Source: JADJLQ01 sp038251405 (GTDB lineage: Bacteria > Bacteroidota > Bacteroidia > Chitinophagales > Saprospiraceae). Taken from it: a DNA stretch of 64,000 nt. Position numbers and translations under genes: made by a program. Every line of letters starts with the position of its first letter. Positions within the stretch are counted from its first letter, which is position 1. This document shows, piece by piece, positions 44,296 to 52,787 of the stretch. The notes below the pieces were generated by a model. It was given only the letters and a program-made list of their open reading frames with translations, was not told the DNA's origin and ran no database searches. Location of the stretch: contig JBBSBH010000009.1 in the NCBI GenBank assembly GCA_038251405.1, forward strand, positions 88,260 through 152,259, read 5' to 3'.

Positions 44296-44319
44296 GTACA
44301 ATTTTACGTACAATTTTAT
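44296..44319 (-). promoter_or_regulatory. Candidate YefM operator: 12-bp direct repeat
   Basis: On the plus strand GTACAATTTTAC (44296-44307) is followed directly by GTACAATTTTAT (44308-44319). The GTAC core recalls the TGTACA sites bound by YefM in other bacteria (family knowledge). It ends 1 nt upstream of the yefM start codon. Confidence 0.6.
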
Positions 44320-44332
44320 TCATTCTTAATCC

Positions 44333-44524
44333 TTATATTTCTAATTTACTTGCCCAGGCAAGCAAATTCATCAAAGTATAAGGAACTTTAGTAGAACACT
44401 GACTATTGCCTCTACAGGAATTTTCCACCATATATTCTAAGCATACAGATGATGGGAGCACTCGGGCTTTGGTGCGTTGATCTGAGAAAAGTGATTCGAT
44501 GGATAAATTGTAAATCAATTGCAT
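44333..44524 (-). CDS. Unrecognised small ORF
   Basis: 63 codons reading SDQRTKARVLPSS then VCLEYMVENSCRGN, ending AWASKLEI. No known domain. Part of it (DQRTKARVLPSS) is also found, out of frame, in the HicA-like remnant at about 43706-43742, which hints that both are pieces of a decayed repeated sequence and not a gene. Confidence 0.2.
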   Translation of the reverse strand: MQLIYNLSIESLFSDQRTKARVLPSSVCLEYMVENSCRGNSQCSTKVPYTLMNLLAWASKLEI

Positions 44525-44554
44525 AAATTAGGCATGCATTTACTCAAAAGGCTT

Positions 44555-44851
44555 TCATACGCTTTTATTGGTCACATACGCATGTAAAATATTATCACCA
44601 AATGGATCAATTGAGTAATACATTTCCATCTTTCTACTGTATAATAAACAATCTTTGGCTATATTATATGCCCATAATGGCCACGCAGAACCATACGAGG
44701 TATTATTTTCAGGATTGTAGACTACTACAGCATGCCACCCCTGTCCTTCAATGCTTTGTCCGACTTCCTGTACGATAAACTCACCCCAGATTTTATTTAA
44801 TTTAAAAGTATCTTTAATACCTCCGATTCCAATAAATTTTGTCTTTTCCAT
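44555..44851 (-). CDS. Hypothetical protein
   Basis: 98 residues from ATG 44851 (MEKTKFIGIGG); the longer start at 44881 adds ten unconserved residues. No signal peptide or known motif. A hydrophilic small protein (GEFIVQEVGQ, AVVVYNPENN, WPLWAYNIAKDCLLYS). It lies upstream of the TA cluster on the same strand and downstream of a long inverted repeat. Function unknown. Confidence 0.4.
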   Translation of the reverse strand: MEKTKFIGIGGIKDTFKLNKIWGEFIVQEVGQSIEGQGWHAVVVYNPENNTSYGSAWPLWAYNIAKDCLLYSRKMEMYYSIDPFGDNILHAYVTNKSV

Positions 44852-45021
44852 GATTTTGTTTATTGTATGTGTACGTAACACAGATTTCGTTACTTTTAAA
44901 TTACTTTATATTCATACTTCAGTGTTAATTGTAAAAAATATAGAGCATTTACCAAAAACTATCTTTTGAAAATTGATTGGCTCTAAGCGAATTCATTCCC
45001 CTCCTCAAACAGAAACCATAA

Positions 45022-45076
45022 TTACCACTTGATCAGCGCCTTCAAATTCTTGTATTCAATGCTAATCAAGTGGTAA
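45022..45076. repeat. 12-bp perfect inverted repeat with 31-nt spacer
   Basis: TTACCACTTGAT (45022-45033) and ATCAAGTGGTAA (45065-45076); adjacent AGC/GCT could extend the stem across one mismatch. There is no T tract, so not a clear terminator. It lies in the 311-bp gap between the hypothetical protein (start 44851) and the M56 gene (end 45163); nothing else is seen there. Possibly an operator, an RNA hairpin or the ends of a small element. Confidence 0.5.
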
Positions 45077-45162
45077 AAGAAAAAAACCCAGCCTGGCCGT
45101 ATGAGATTTCTGAAACCGAATTATCTTTTCTATTCTAAGAAATTAGTAGTAGTAAAATAAAA

Positions 45163-46653
45163 TCATTCTTCCCTTATATCTCCATATTTTTCTCTGAACT
45201 TTCGTTTTTGAGCAGGATCAGTAAGGTCATAGATTTCTTTTGTTCCATCTTTTAGTTTTATATTAATAGTCTTTTCATTGATGGTAATTTCTGAAACATT
45301 ATCCGGTAGATTAAAATCAAATGGTGGTATGGGAGGTACTGGCGGAATCGATGGCATCGGGGGCATAGGAGGTATTGGAGGAATCGATGGCATGGGGGGC
45401 ATAGGAGGCATGGGGGGAATCGATGGCATGGGCGGCATAGGTGGTATTGGGGGGATGGGGGGTACAATAGGAATTAGATAGCCATATTTATCCTCAAAAG
45501 CTTCCCTGGTCTTATCGTTCGAAAGATCAAATACTTCTTTATTACCATTGCGCAAGTATACCGTGGCTACATCACCTTTACCCGTCTCACCATAGATTTC
45601 CACACGCTTCACATTTTTGTCCCCATCATCTGAATGCGACCACATATGAGTGCCTTCATCATTTCTTTTAATAACCTTCCGGGCTGGTGTAGTATCGTTC
45701 TTTTGCACAGGAATAGCATCTTGTTTTAGCAGCGGTTTTAAGCCTGGTGCGGGTGTACGTTCATTTTTCACTATTTTATTTTCTGGTTTTTCAGTAGATT
45801 TTACTCTAAATGAAAATATGAGCAAAAGAGTCAGTGGTGCAATAAGTAAAAAGGATAGTTTTCTCAAACGGTTTGATTTTGAAAGATTCATCATGATTAT
45901 TCTGGATTTTAATGAATGAAAATTGAATGTGGGTGCAAATGAATAAGTGGTATGTCCCAGTGATCGTAGTAATAGGTATTGATAAGCTTTTGCATCAGTC
46001 ACTTTTTGAAGCATCAGGTCATCCGTTAGAAATTCAAGATTCTGCCTGATAGATCTTTTCAGCAGCCAGGAAAACGGGTTAAACCAATTGATGATGATGA
46101 GAAATTCAGCCAATAGCATATCCATACTATGCAGTTGTTTTATATGGATCCACTCATGAGCAATGATATTCTCATAATCTTTTTGATTGATATTTACAGG
46201 ATTAATAAATATTGAAGTTCCAAATGAAAATGGATTGATGGAATGGCCAGTATGGTAGATGGAGATTTGATGTTGGTTTACTTTGCTGGAAGATTTTTTT
46301 AATTGAATAAATGAAATAAATTGAATAACTAATTTTGTTAAAAGTAAAATAACCCCGATCACCCAGGTAAAAGTCAATACCTGATAAAAATCAACATGGT
46401 TAATCCAATTAGAATTTCCAGATGGTATGGATTGAATGCTGGGAACATAATTTATTACCTTGAAATAAGCATGCTGGGTGGATGGTTCTTGAAATGAAAT
46501 GATAGAAATTAACGCTGAGCTGATTATTCCCAAAATAAAGTACCATCGAATAGAATTAAAAAACGTAAGCTTTCTTAACACCAATTGGTAAAACATTTCC
46601 AGAATAGCTATGCACAAGCTCATTTTCAGACAAAAGAATAGGAATGGAGTCAT
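45163..46653 (-). CDS. M56-family BlaR1-like membrane metallopeptidase sensor
   Basis: 496 residues. Four membrane segments (about 5-25, 35-55, 90-115, 270-285). Zinc motif HEWIH at 166-170 in the BlaR1/MecR1-type M56 domain, with E as the third ligand in LAEFLIIINW. Residues about 390-447 are a Pro-Ile/Met repeat (PPIPPMPP type), flanked on both sides by two similar short domains ending FEDKYG and FREKYGD (VATVYLRNGNKEVFDLS and INIKLKDGTKEIYDLT). It senses an envelope signal and cleaves BlaI; the two genes overlap by four bases. Confidence 0.85.
   Translation of the reverse strand: MTPFLFFCLKMSLCIAILEMFYQLVLRKLTFFNSIRWYFILGIISSALISIISFQEPSTQHAYFKVINYVPSIQSIPSGNSNWINHVDFYQVLTFTWVIGVILLLTKLVIQFISFIQLKKSSSKVNQHQISIYHTGHSINPFSFGTSIFINPVNINQKDYENIIAHEWIHIKQLHSMDMLLAEFLIIINWFNPFSWLLKRSIRQNLEFLTDDLMLQKVTDAKAYQYLLLRSLGHTTYSFAPTFNFHSLKSRIIMMNLSKSNRLRKLSFLLIAPLTLLLIFSFRVKSTEKPENKIVKNERTPAPGLKPLLKQDAIPVQKNDTTPARKVIKRNDEGTHMWSHSDDGDKNVKRVEIYGETGKGDVATVYLRNGNKEVFDLSNDKTREAFEDKYGYLIPIVPPIPPIPPMPPMPSIPPMPPMPPMPSIPPIPPMPPMPSIPPVPPIPPFDFNLPDNVSEITINEKTINIKLKDGTKEIYDLTDPAQKRKFREKYGDIREE
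45322..45470 (-). repeat. Nine-nt-unit tandem repeat encoding the Pro-rich linker
   Basis: Repeats of GGN-ATN-GGN (plus strand), written on the minus strand as Pro-Pro-(Ile/Met). Copies with GGAATCGATGGCAT recur at 24- and 39-nt spacing. This is a slippage-prone extended linker in the M56 protein. Confidence 0.7.
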
Positions 46654-47015
46654 ATTTTTCTACTTTTTTCAATGAGGGAAATAATTTCTTTCAATTCTTT
46701 AGAGCTCAGCTTTTCCTGTTCTACAAAAAAATTCACCATTTGCTTAAAACTATTATCAAAGTACTCTTTTACAAAGCCTGTCATAAATAGTTTTTTATAT
46801 TGAGCCTCTGAAACAACCGGCTTGTAGAGACTTACATTACCTATCTTTCTGCCGGAAATGTATTTTTTCCTTTCCAGGTTTTTGATGGTAGATGCCAATG
46901 TGGTGTACGGAACACCTTCTTTGGTAAGTTCATCTAAAATGGCCCGAATATTAGTCTCCCCTAACTGCCATACGATTTTCATCGCTTCTTCTTCCTGGGG
47001 GCTTAGTTTTTGCAT
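46650..47015 (-). CDS. BlaI/MecI/CopY-family transcriptional repressor
   Basis: 121 residues with the winged-helix of BlaI: LSPQEEEAMKIVWQLGE, IRAILDELTKEGVPYTTLAS then TIKNLERKKYI. The C-terminal helical part (about 75-121) dimerises and contains the site cut by the M56 partner. Stop overlaps the start of the M56 gene by four bases. It probably represses its own operon through the palindromic sites at 47013-47059. Confidence 0.9.
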   Translation of the reverse strand: MQKLSPQEEEAMKIVWQLGETNIRAILDELTKEGVPYTTLASTIKNLERKKYISGRKIGNVSLYKPVVSEAQYKKLFMTGFVKEYFDNSFKQMVNFFVEQEKLSSKELKEIISLIEKSRKI

Positions 47016-47059
47016 AACTACGAATTTTTTGTCAAATCTACGATATTTTCGTAGTTATG
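47013..47059. promoter_or_regulatory. BlaI-type operator region
   Basis: CATAACTACGAA (47013-47024, covering the blaI start codon) is the exact inverse of TTCGTAGTTATG (47048-47059). Inside lies a tighter palindrome CTACGA-N5-TCGTAG at 47038-47054. Three ACTACGA half-sites upstream of a BlaI-family gene fit autoregulation. Confidence 0.65.
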
Positions 47060-47123
47060 TCAAGTCTTTCGTTACAATTTTGTGATATCTTAGATTTAAT
47101 CTTGTTAGTTAATTCTAGGAATT

Positions 47124-47825
47124 ATGACCAAAATGCTTCATATACTATTAGTGGAAGACGATGTAAATCTGGCCCAATTGGTTTCCATTCTATTATCAAG
47201 TCAGCTGTCTGCCAAAGTAGAAATAAAAGATAATGGCTGGCAGGCATTGGACTATGCGCTGGCAAATTCTTTTGATCTTATTATCCTCGATTTAATGTTA
47301 CCTGGCCTCAATGGACTGGAAATTTGTCGCAAAATCAGGCAAACCAATAAAAGTCAACCGATTCTAATGCTCACAGCAAAATCAGAAGAGCAAGACAAAC
47401 TCGAAGGCTTTGAAAAAGGAGCTGATGATTACCTGACAAAACCTTTTAGCCAGGGGGAGCTCATCGCCAGGGTAAAAGCATTGCTTCGGCGATCAAACAT
47501 AGATTTTAAAACAGAGCAAAGTCCTGTAATTCACTCGGGAGACTTGAGAATAGATGCTGATAAGCACATTTTGTACAAATCAAATCAACCATTGGATTTG
47601 ACTGCAAAAGAATTTGACTTGATTCAATTTTTCATGAAAAATCCGGGAAGAGCATTTACGCGGCAGCAAATATTGAACGATGTATGGGGTCAACATTTTG
47701 ATGGATTGGAGCATACTGTAAACTCCACCATTAATAGATTGAGATCAAAAATAGAAACTGATCTGAACAAACCGGAATATATACTCACCGCATGGGGTGT
47801 AGGATACAGATTTAGAGATATTTAA
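47124..47825 (+). CDS. OmpR-family response regulator
   Basis: 233 residues. Receiver: EDD at 11-13, D56 in IILDLMLPGLNG, Lys in DYLTKPFSQGE. Winged helix C-terminal: LTAKEFDLIQFFMKNPGRAF and a final YRFRDI. It is followed 15 nt later by its kinase. Target genes unknown; the small lipoprotein gene and the redox pair downstream are candidates by position. Confidence 0.92.
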   Translation: MTKMLHILLVEDDVNLAQLVSILLSSQLSAKVEIKDNGWQALDYALANSFDLIILDLMLPGLNGLEICRKIRQTNKSQPILMLTAKSEEQDKLEGFEKGADDYLTKPFSQGELIARVKALLRRSNIDFKTEQSPVIHSGDLRIDADKHILYKSNQPLDLTAKEFDLIQFFMKNPGRAFTRQQILNDVWGQHFDGLEHTVNSTINRLRSKIETDLNKPEYILTAWGVGYRFRDI

Positions 47826-47840
47826 TTTAATATTGCATAC

Positions 47841-49307
47841 TTGAGTGGACTTTATTATACCGCTTTATTCAAAAACAAACGTACCCGCAGAATCATGCTG
47901 GCTACAATTTTGACTTTTTTATCACTGAGTATTTATTTTTCTTTTTTTACCTATCGCACTTTAATAAAGAATCACCAGGAGACTACTTTGATGCGGTTAT
48001 TCGGTATAGTCAATTCAGTTTCGCTACAAATAGATGGCGATATGCATACCATGCTGATGGGCAAATATCCAGCTAAAGATGGAATAGATTCTATTGGAGT
48101 AGATATGTATTATGATCAAATTCATCAATTGCTTAAATCCAATGAAAATGCAAACATGTTGAAGACGCCCATTTATACAATTGTGTACGATAGTCTCCAT
48201 CATTTGTATGAGTTCGGGGTCACCTCAGCTAACTTGCCCTATTTCAGACATAGCTATGAAAAATTTCCTCAACAATTGATGGAAGAGTACGAAAAAGGAG
48301 GAATGATTCCTGCCTATAAAGATGAATATGGTCATTGGCTTTCCGCCTTTTCACCTATAAGGAATAAAGCTGGAAAAACAGTAGCCGTATTGCAGGCCGA
48401 TGAAAAATACGATTCTTTCATTGATTTTGTCCGGGTATCCATTTGGAAGAATATTTTATTAAGTCTGTTCTTATTGGGTACTTTATTTTTTGTTTTATTT
48501 AGAATATTAAACCATATTTTATTACAGGAATTAAAGGATAAAGAAGCCTTAAAATTAGCCAATGAACAGAATAAAGAAATGAGCCAGCAATTAGCTGAAA
48601 ATTTAAATGAATTAAAAAAGACAGATGATTTTAGAAAAGAAATGATCGCTAATTTTTCACATGATCTGAGGACGCCACTAGCTAGTGTGAACGGATACCT
48701 GGAGCTTTTATTAAATAAAGAAACTACTCCTGCGAATGATGCTGATACCAGGAAATATATTCAAATAGCTTATAATGAATCGCTGAGATTAAAAAGACTA
48801 GTCAATGAATTATTTGAATTGTCAAAACTGGAATCGGGCCAAATAAAATTGAAGCCTGAAGTTTTTTCATTACCAGAGCTCGCACAGGATGTATTTGAAA
48901 AATATAAAAAGGAGTGTGATGACAGGAAAATAAAATTTATCACCGAATTTAATGATCCTATTTCTATGATTAAAGGAGATATAAGCTGGATTGATCGATT
49001 GATACAGAACTTAGTAGATAATGCTGTTAAACATGTAGATGATGGTGGATTCATCAAAATCACCATTTTTGAAAAAGAAGATTATCAGCATTTAAAAGTT
49101 TGTAATTCAGGTCTCCCCATCCCTCAGGAAGAACTGCCTTTGGTATTTGATAGATATTTTAAGTCCTCTAATAACCCAGGAACATCATCTACAGGATTAG
49201 GTCTTGCGATTGTTAAAAAAATAGTAGACTTACACCATGGAATATTAAAGGCAGAAGCCGATGATCTGATCACTACTTTTAGATTTGCAATTCCCTTAAA
49301 CATTTAA
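47841..49307 (+). CDS. Sensor histidine kinase (CHASE/PAS-like periplasmic domain)
   Basis: 488 residues from a TTG start, 15 nt after the regulator. Two membrane segments (about 19-38 and 204-224) flank a periplasmic domain of about 165 residues (LMRLFGIVNSV, YDQIHQLLK, then a WLSAFSPIRNKAG strand pair of Cache type). HAMP-like linker with coiled coil (about 230-262). H274 in ANFSHDLRTPLAS is phosphorylated; ATPase domain NLVDNAVKH, SSTGLGLAIV. Signal unknown. Confidence 0.88.
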   Translation: MSGLYYTALFKNKRTRRIMLATILTFLSLSIYFSFFTYRTLIKNHQETTLMRLFGIVNSVSLQIDGDMHTMLMGKYPAKDGIDSIGVDMYYDQIHQLLKSNENANMLKTPIYTIVYDSLHHLYEFGVTSANLPYFRHSYEKFPQQLMEEYEKGGMIPAYKDEYGHWLSAFSPIRNKAGKTVAVLQADEKYDSFIDFVRVSIWKNILLSLFLLGTLFFVLFRILNHILLQELKDKEALKLANEQNKEMSQQLAENLNELKKTDDFRKEMIANFSHDLRTPLASVNGYLELLLNKETTPANDADTRKYIQIAYNESLRLKRLVNELFELSKLESGQIKLKPEVFSLPELAQDVFEKYKKECDDRKIKFITEFNDPISMIKGDISWIDRLIQNLVDNAVKHVDDGGFIKITIFEKEDYQHLKVCNSGLPIPQEELPLVFDRYFKSSNNPGTSSTGLGLAIVKKIVDLHHGILKAEADDLITTFRFAIPLNI

Positions 49308-49402
49308 AACTCAATACTTCCATATTCCTGATTTAGGAATAGTCCATGTGATACTTCCGTGATATCTCTTTTTCACCTTTGTTATATTAAAACAAATATA
49401 TC

Positions 49403-49694
49403 ATGAGACAAATATCATTTTTCTCATTAGTTTTTGTAGCTGCTCTATTTTCTGCAACTACTATTTCTTGTACAAAGACAGAAACAGTAAGCGTGGATTC
49501 CGCACTACCACAAGGTACTTTTACTTCTCTAAAAAAGGGGAATATACTCGAACAAAACGGTATCAAAACTGCTTGAATGGTATGCCAGAGATTTTGTAAA
49601 TATTCCAGCTTTTATCAATAAATATCTACACAATACTGTCCCGTTGACTTCAAAAATTAACTATTCCGAATACGACTTGAAACTTAATGAATGA
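49403..49694 (+). pseudogene. Small lipoprotein gene with a homopolymer frameshift
   Basis: ATG 49403 starts a signal/lipobox sequence (ALFSATTISC) and reads 57 codons to a TGA at 49574-49576. The next frame is protein-like from about 49533 to TGA 49692-49694 (LLEWYARDFVNIPAFINKY, then SKINYSEYDL). Deleting one A in the A6G4 run at 49531-49540 joins the two halves into a protein of about 97 residues. Either a disrupted gene or a sequencing indel. It lies between a two-component system and an FAD/Fe-S redox pair. Confidence 0.65.
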
Positions 49695-49727
49695 ATACTA
49701 ATAGTGTTTATTACTTTTAGCAGACCA

Positions 49728-51080
49728 ATGAAAATAGTCATTATAGGCAATGGCATTGCCGGCACCAATGCAGCCAGATATATCAGAAAATATAGCGAGC
49801 ATGAGATCATTATGATTTCTAATGAGTCAGACTTTCCATTTTCACGTACAGCCCTAATGTATGTGTATATGGGTCACCTGAAATTTGATCACACCAAACT
49901 TTATGAAGATTGGTTTTGGGAAAAAAACAGAATTCAACGAAAAAAAGGTTGGGTCTCTAAGATAGATCCAGGAAAGAAAAATATTCATTTCTCAGATAAT
50001 TCAAGTTTGGAGTACGATAAGCTTATAATAGCTACCGGGTCAAAATCAAATAAATTTGGATGGCCGGGTCAGGATCTTAACGGTGTCCAGGGGCTTTATC
50101 ATCTGCAGGATCTGGAATCTATGGATGCACTTTCAAAAGACATTAAGCGCGCTGTAATAGTTGGAGGAGGTCTAATTGGAATTGAAATGGCTGAAATGTT
50201 TCATTCAAGACATATCCCGGTTACTTTTTTGGTAAGAGAAAACAGCTTTTGGGATAATATTTTACCATTGGATGAGAGTGAAATGGTTAATAAGGAAATA
50301 ATTGAGCACGGTATTGATCTCCGGTTAAATGAAGAACTCAAAGAAATTCACGCCTCCGGATCAGGAAAGGTAAAAGGTATTACTACAAATAAAGGGGAGT
50401 ATATAGAGGCACAATTTGTGGGTCTCACCGTGGGTGTAAGCCCCAATATTGATTTTATTAAAGAAAGTGGTATAGAAATAAAGAAAGGGATATTGGTGAA
50501 CCAATTTTTAGCTACCTCCATTCAGGATATCTATGCGATAGGTGATTGTGCAGAAATAATAACGCCACTACCGGGAAGAAAACCGATAGAAGCAATATGG
50601 TATACCGGGAGAATGATGGGACAAACTGTAGCGCACACTATTTGTAAATCTCCATTGCCTTATAATCCTGGCACCTGGTTTAATTCTGCCAAATTTTTCA
50701 ATATCGAATACCAGGTGTACGGTGATATATCTGCTAAAGCTGCCGATTCAATTAGTTCACTCTATTGGGAGCATAGTGACGCTAAAAAATCAATACGAAT
50801 TAATTACCACAAAGAAGAAAAACAGGTCACCGGATTTAATCTCATGGGTATAAGGTACCGCCACGAAGTGTGCGAAAAATGGATTCAATCCAAAGCTACT
50901 ATTGAATCTGTATTACAAAATTTGAGTTTGGCCAATTTCGATCCTGAATTTTTCGATGAATATGAACAGGATTTAATAGCAGCTTATAATAAAATCTCCG
51001 GAAAAAAGATCCATCTTCAAACGAAGCGCAAACTTGATTTGGTTACCCGATTTTTAAACAAAGTAAAATCTATCGCCTGA
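49728..51080 (+). CDS. FAD/NAD(P)-dependent oxidoreductase
   Basis: 450 residues from ATG 49728 (MKIVIIGNGIAGTNAARYI); an upstream GTG at 49704 adds eight residues that precede the Rossmann strand. FAD motif at the start, the second dinucleotide motif VIVGGGLIGIEMAEMF, and DIYAIGDCAEI near residue 280, as in the pyridine-nucleotide-disulphide/ferredoxin-reductase type. The C-terminal 100 residues have no second redox motif I can name. Its stop overlaps the next ATG (TGATG), so it works with the membrane Fe-S protein, probably as an electron-input flavoprotein. Confidence 0.83.
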   Translation: MKIVIIGNGIAGTNAARYIRKYSEHEIIMISNESDFPFSRTALMYVYMGHLKFDHTKLYEDWFWEKNRIQRKKGWVSKIDPGKKNIHFSDNSSLEYDKLIIATGSKSNKFGWPGQDLNGVQGLYHLQDLESMDALSKDIKRAVIVGGGLIGIEMAEMFHSRHIPVTFLVRENSFWDNILPLDESEMVNKEIIEHGIDLRLNEELKEIHASGSGKVKGITTNKGEYIEAQFVGLTVGVSPNIDFIKESGIEIKKGILVNQFLATSIQDIYAIGDCAEIITPLPGRKPIEAIWYTGRMMGQTVAHTICKSPLPYNPGTWFNSAKFFNIEYQVYGDISAKAADSISSLYWEHSDAKKSIRINYHKEEKQVTGFNLMGIRYRHEVCEKWIQSKATIESVLQNLSLANFDPEFFDEYEQDLIAAYNKISGKKIHLQTKRKLDLVTRFLNKVKSIA

Positions 51081-52465
51081 TGTCATCTACTATATCTATG
51101 AGCCCGGCTTATCAGGGACATTCATTGACCCTCCAACAAAAATTGTCAGGAAGTTTGGTGGGGATTGCCCTACTTATTCTATTGGTTTATTGGATTACAA
51201 ATGGTGTAACTAATAATGCCATCTGGCTATGGACATCTATAGGCCTCAGTGTGATTGGATCTATTTGGTATACTATTTCTACATATGGAGACAAACCTAT
51301 TGGTATTAAAAACGATGCCAATTGGTTTTCTGCTTTAACCAGTAGAGGTATCGGGGCATGGATACTTGGAATATTTCTTACCGGTTTTTATGTTTTGCTT
51401 TATTGGTATCCTTCCATGCTCGGCCAGGGAGAGAATGGTGCAGCGAATACAGGATTAGTAAAATTATTTGATCCATTAAGCCTTGCATTAAAAGGGGCGG
51501 TGGCAAGTCAATGGTTTGTATATGGTACATTATATACTTTGATTATCATTCTGATGGGTATAAAGTTTATCTATAAATACCGGCACAATAGGTACCAGGT
51601 AGTACGTACTATATCCGTGATCTTTTTTCAGACGGCAATTGCATTCATATTACCTGAGATCATGCAATCACTGAATCAACCCTATAATGATTTTAAGAAT
51701 ATATGGCCATTGAATTACTATTTTTTCTTTGATTACCATATTGATGAATTGATTAAAAATGGGGTTTTTGGATATTTCATTTTATTCTGGGGAATACTTT
51801 CGTTTTTAGTGATAGCACCCGTGCTCACCTATTTTTTTGGTAAAAGATGGTATTGCTCCTGGGTATGCGGATGTGGTGGATTAGCAGAGACAGCAGGTGA
51901 TCCATTCCGACATTTATCAGACAAGTCTCTCAAAGCATGGAAAATAGAACGCTGGCTCATCTATAGTGTTTTGGCTTTTGTGACTATTATGACTATTGCA
52001 GTTTTGGTTACCCGATTTACCGGGTTTGCCAATCTATTTATATTCAGTAGTTATGACCTCAGTAAATGGTATGGCTTTTTTATTGGCGCCATTTTTTCCG
52101 GTGTAGTTGGTGTTGGTTTTTATCCCATTATGGGTAGTAGAGTTTGGTGCAGATTTGGATGTCCCATGGCCGCATACCTTGGAATCTGGCAAAAGAAAAA
52201 ATCTAAGTTTAGAATAACTACCAACGGTGGCCAATGTATCTCTTGTGGTAATTGCAGCACCTATTGTGAAATGGGGATAGATGTAAAAGCATATGCTCAG
52301 CAAGGTCAGGATATCGTGCGGGCATCTTGCGTTGGCTGTGGGATTTGCAGTGCCGTATGTCCACGAGGTGTACTTAGACTAGAAAATGGATCTGTGGATA
52401 TGGATATGCGTGCCGAGGCTAAAAGAGTAATACATATAAAAGAAAGCGAAATTGGAATTTTGTAA
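51080..52465 (+). CDS. NapH/NosR-like membrane 4Fe-4S protein
   Basis: 461 residues. Seven or so membrane segments: about 25-40, 50-65, 93-110, 145-165, 178-192, 230-253 and 295-312, then 331-350. Cysteine motifs: CGCGG at 263-267, CRFGCP at 357-362, and two ferredoxin-type clusters CISCGNCSTYC (386-396) and CVGCGICSAVC (417-427) followed by P. This matches polyferredoxin-like quinol-linked electron carriers (NapH, NosR C-terminus, CcoG). It probably takes electrons from the adjacent flavoprotein at the cytoplasmic face; the final acceptor is unknown. Confidence 0.8.
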   Translation: MSSTISMSPAYQGHSLTLQQKLSGSLVGIALLILLVYWITNGVTNNAIWLWTSIGLSVIGSIWYTISTYGDKPIGIKNDANWFSALTSRGIGAWILGIFLTGFYVLLYWYPSMLGQGENGAANTGLVKLFDPLSLALKGAVASQWFVYGTLYTLIIILMGIKFIYKYRHNRYQVVRTISVIFFQTAIAFILPEIMQSLNQPYNDFKNIWPLNYYFFFDYHIDELIKNGVFGYFILFWGILSFLVIAPVLTYFFGKRWYCSWVCGCGGLAETAGDPFRHLSDKSLKAWKIERWLIYSVLAFVTIMTIAVLVTRFTGFANLFIFSSYDLSKWYGFFIGAIFSGVVGVGFYPIMGSRVWCRFGCPMAAYLGIWQKKKSKFRITTNGGQCISCGNCSTYCEMGIDVKAYAQQGQDIVRASCVGCGICSAVCPRGVLRLENGSVDMDMRAEAKRVIHIKESEIGIL

Positions 52466-52520
52466 TTGCCGGATTCACTGATTATAATGACATATGGATT
52501 TTACTTTTTATACGCATTAC

Positions 52521-52600
52521 AATCCGTGCAATCCTGTAATCCGCTTAACTTAATCAGTGATTCAGACAGTGATTCACACAACAGGTAAAGCAAATAAACT
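52521..52600 (-). repeat. Dispersed repeat / sensor-kinase 3'-end remnant
   Basis: This lies in the 322-bp gap between the Fe-S gene and the phospholipase gene. 52574-52600 on the minus strand reads SLFALPVV and a stop, like the NFIIQLPVV end of the kinase at 61715. The surrounding AGTGATTC(A)-ACAACAGGTAA and the AATCCTGTAATCC segment recur at 61667-61731. The rest of the gap holds no gene I can support. Confidence 0.4.
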
Positions 52601-52787
52601 GACTCGCTCGTCCGAATGGTTCATCCCCTCCTGCTTCTCCATTCTACTGCCTATGATAAAGTGCCACCTATTATGATATAGCATTTCATGATTCAATAAA
52701 TTAAAGTTATCTTTTCATTAAACATTATATAGTACCCCTGCATTCTAGACCTTATACCTATTTTTATTAAAAATTAGATGTATTCAT

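Noticed and set aside
45322..45470. CRISPR-like array
   Set aside because: Units are nine nucleotides, in frame and Pro-coding; no spacers.
45278..45481. Gly-Ile/Met-rich ORF opposite the M56 gene, and the Val-Gly ORF opposite the ileS Thr-Pro repeat (42136-42411)
   Set aside because: Low-complexity shadows of the Pro-rich repeats on the coding strand.
49324..49340. ATTCCT/AGGAAT hairpin as a terminator
   Set aside because: Only a 6-bp stem and no T tract.
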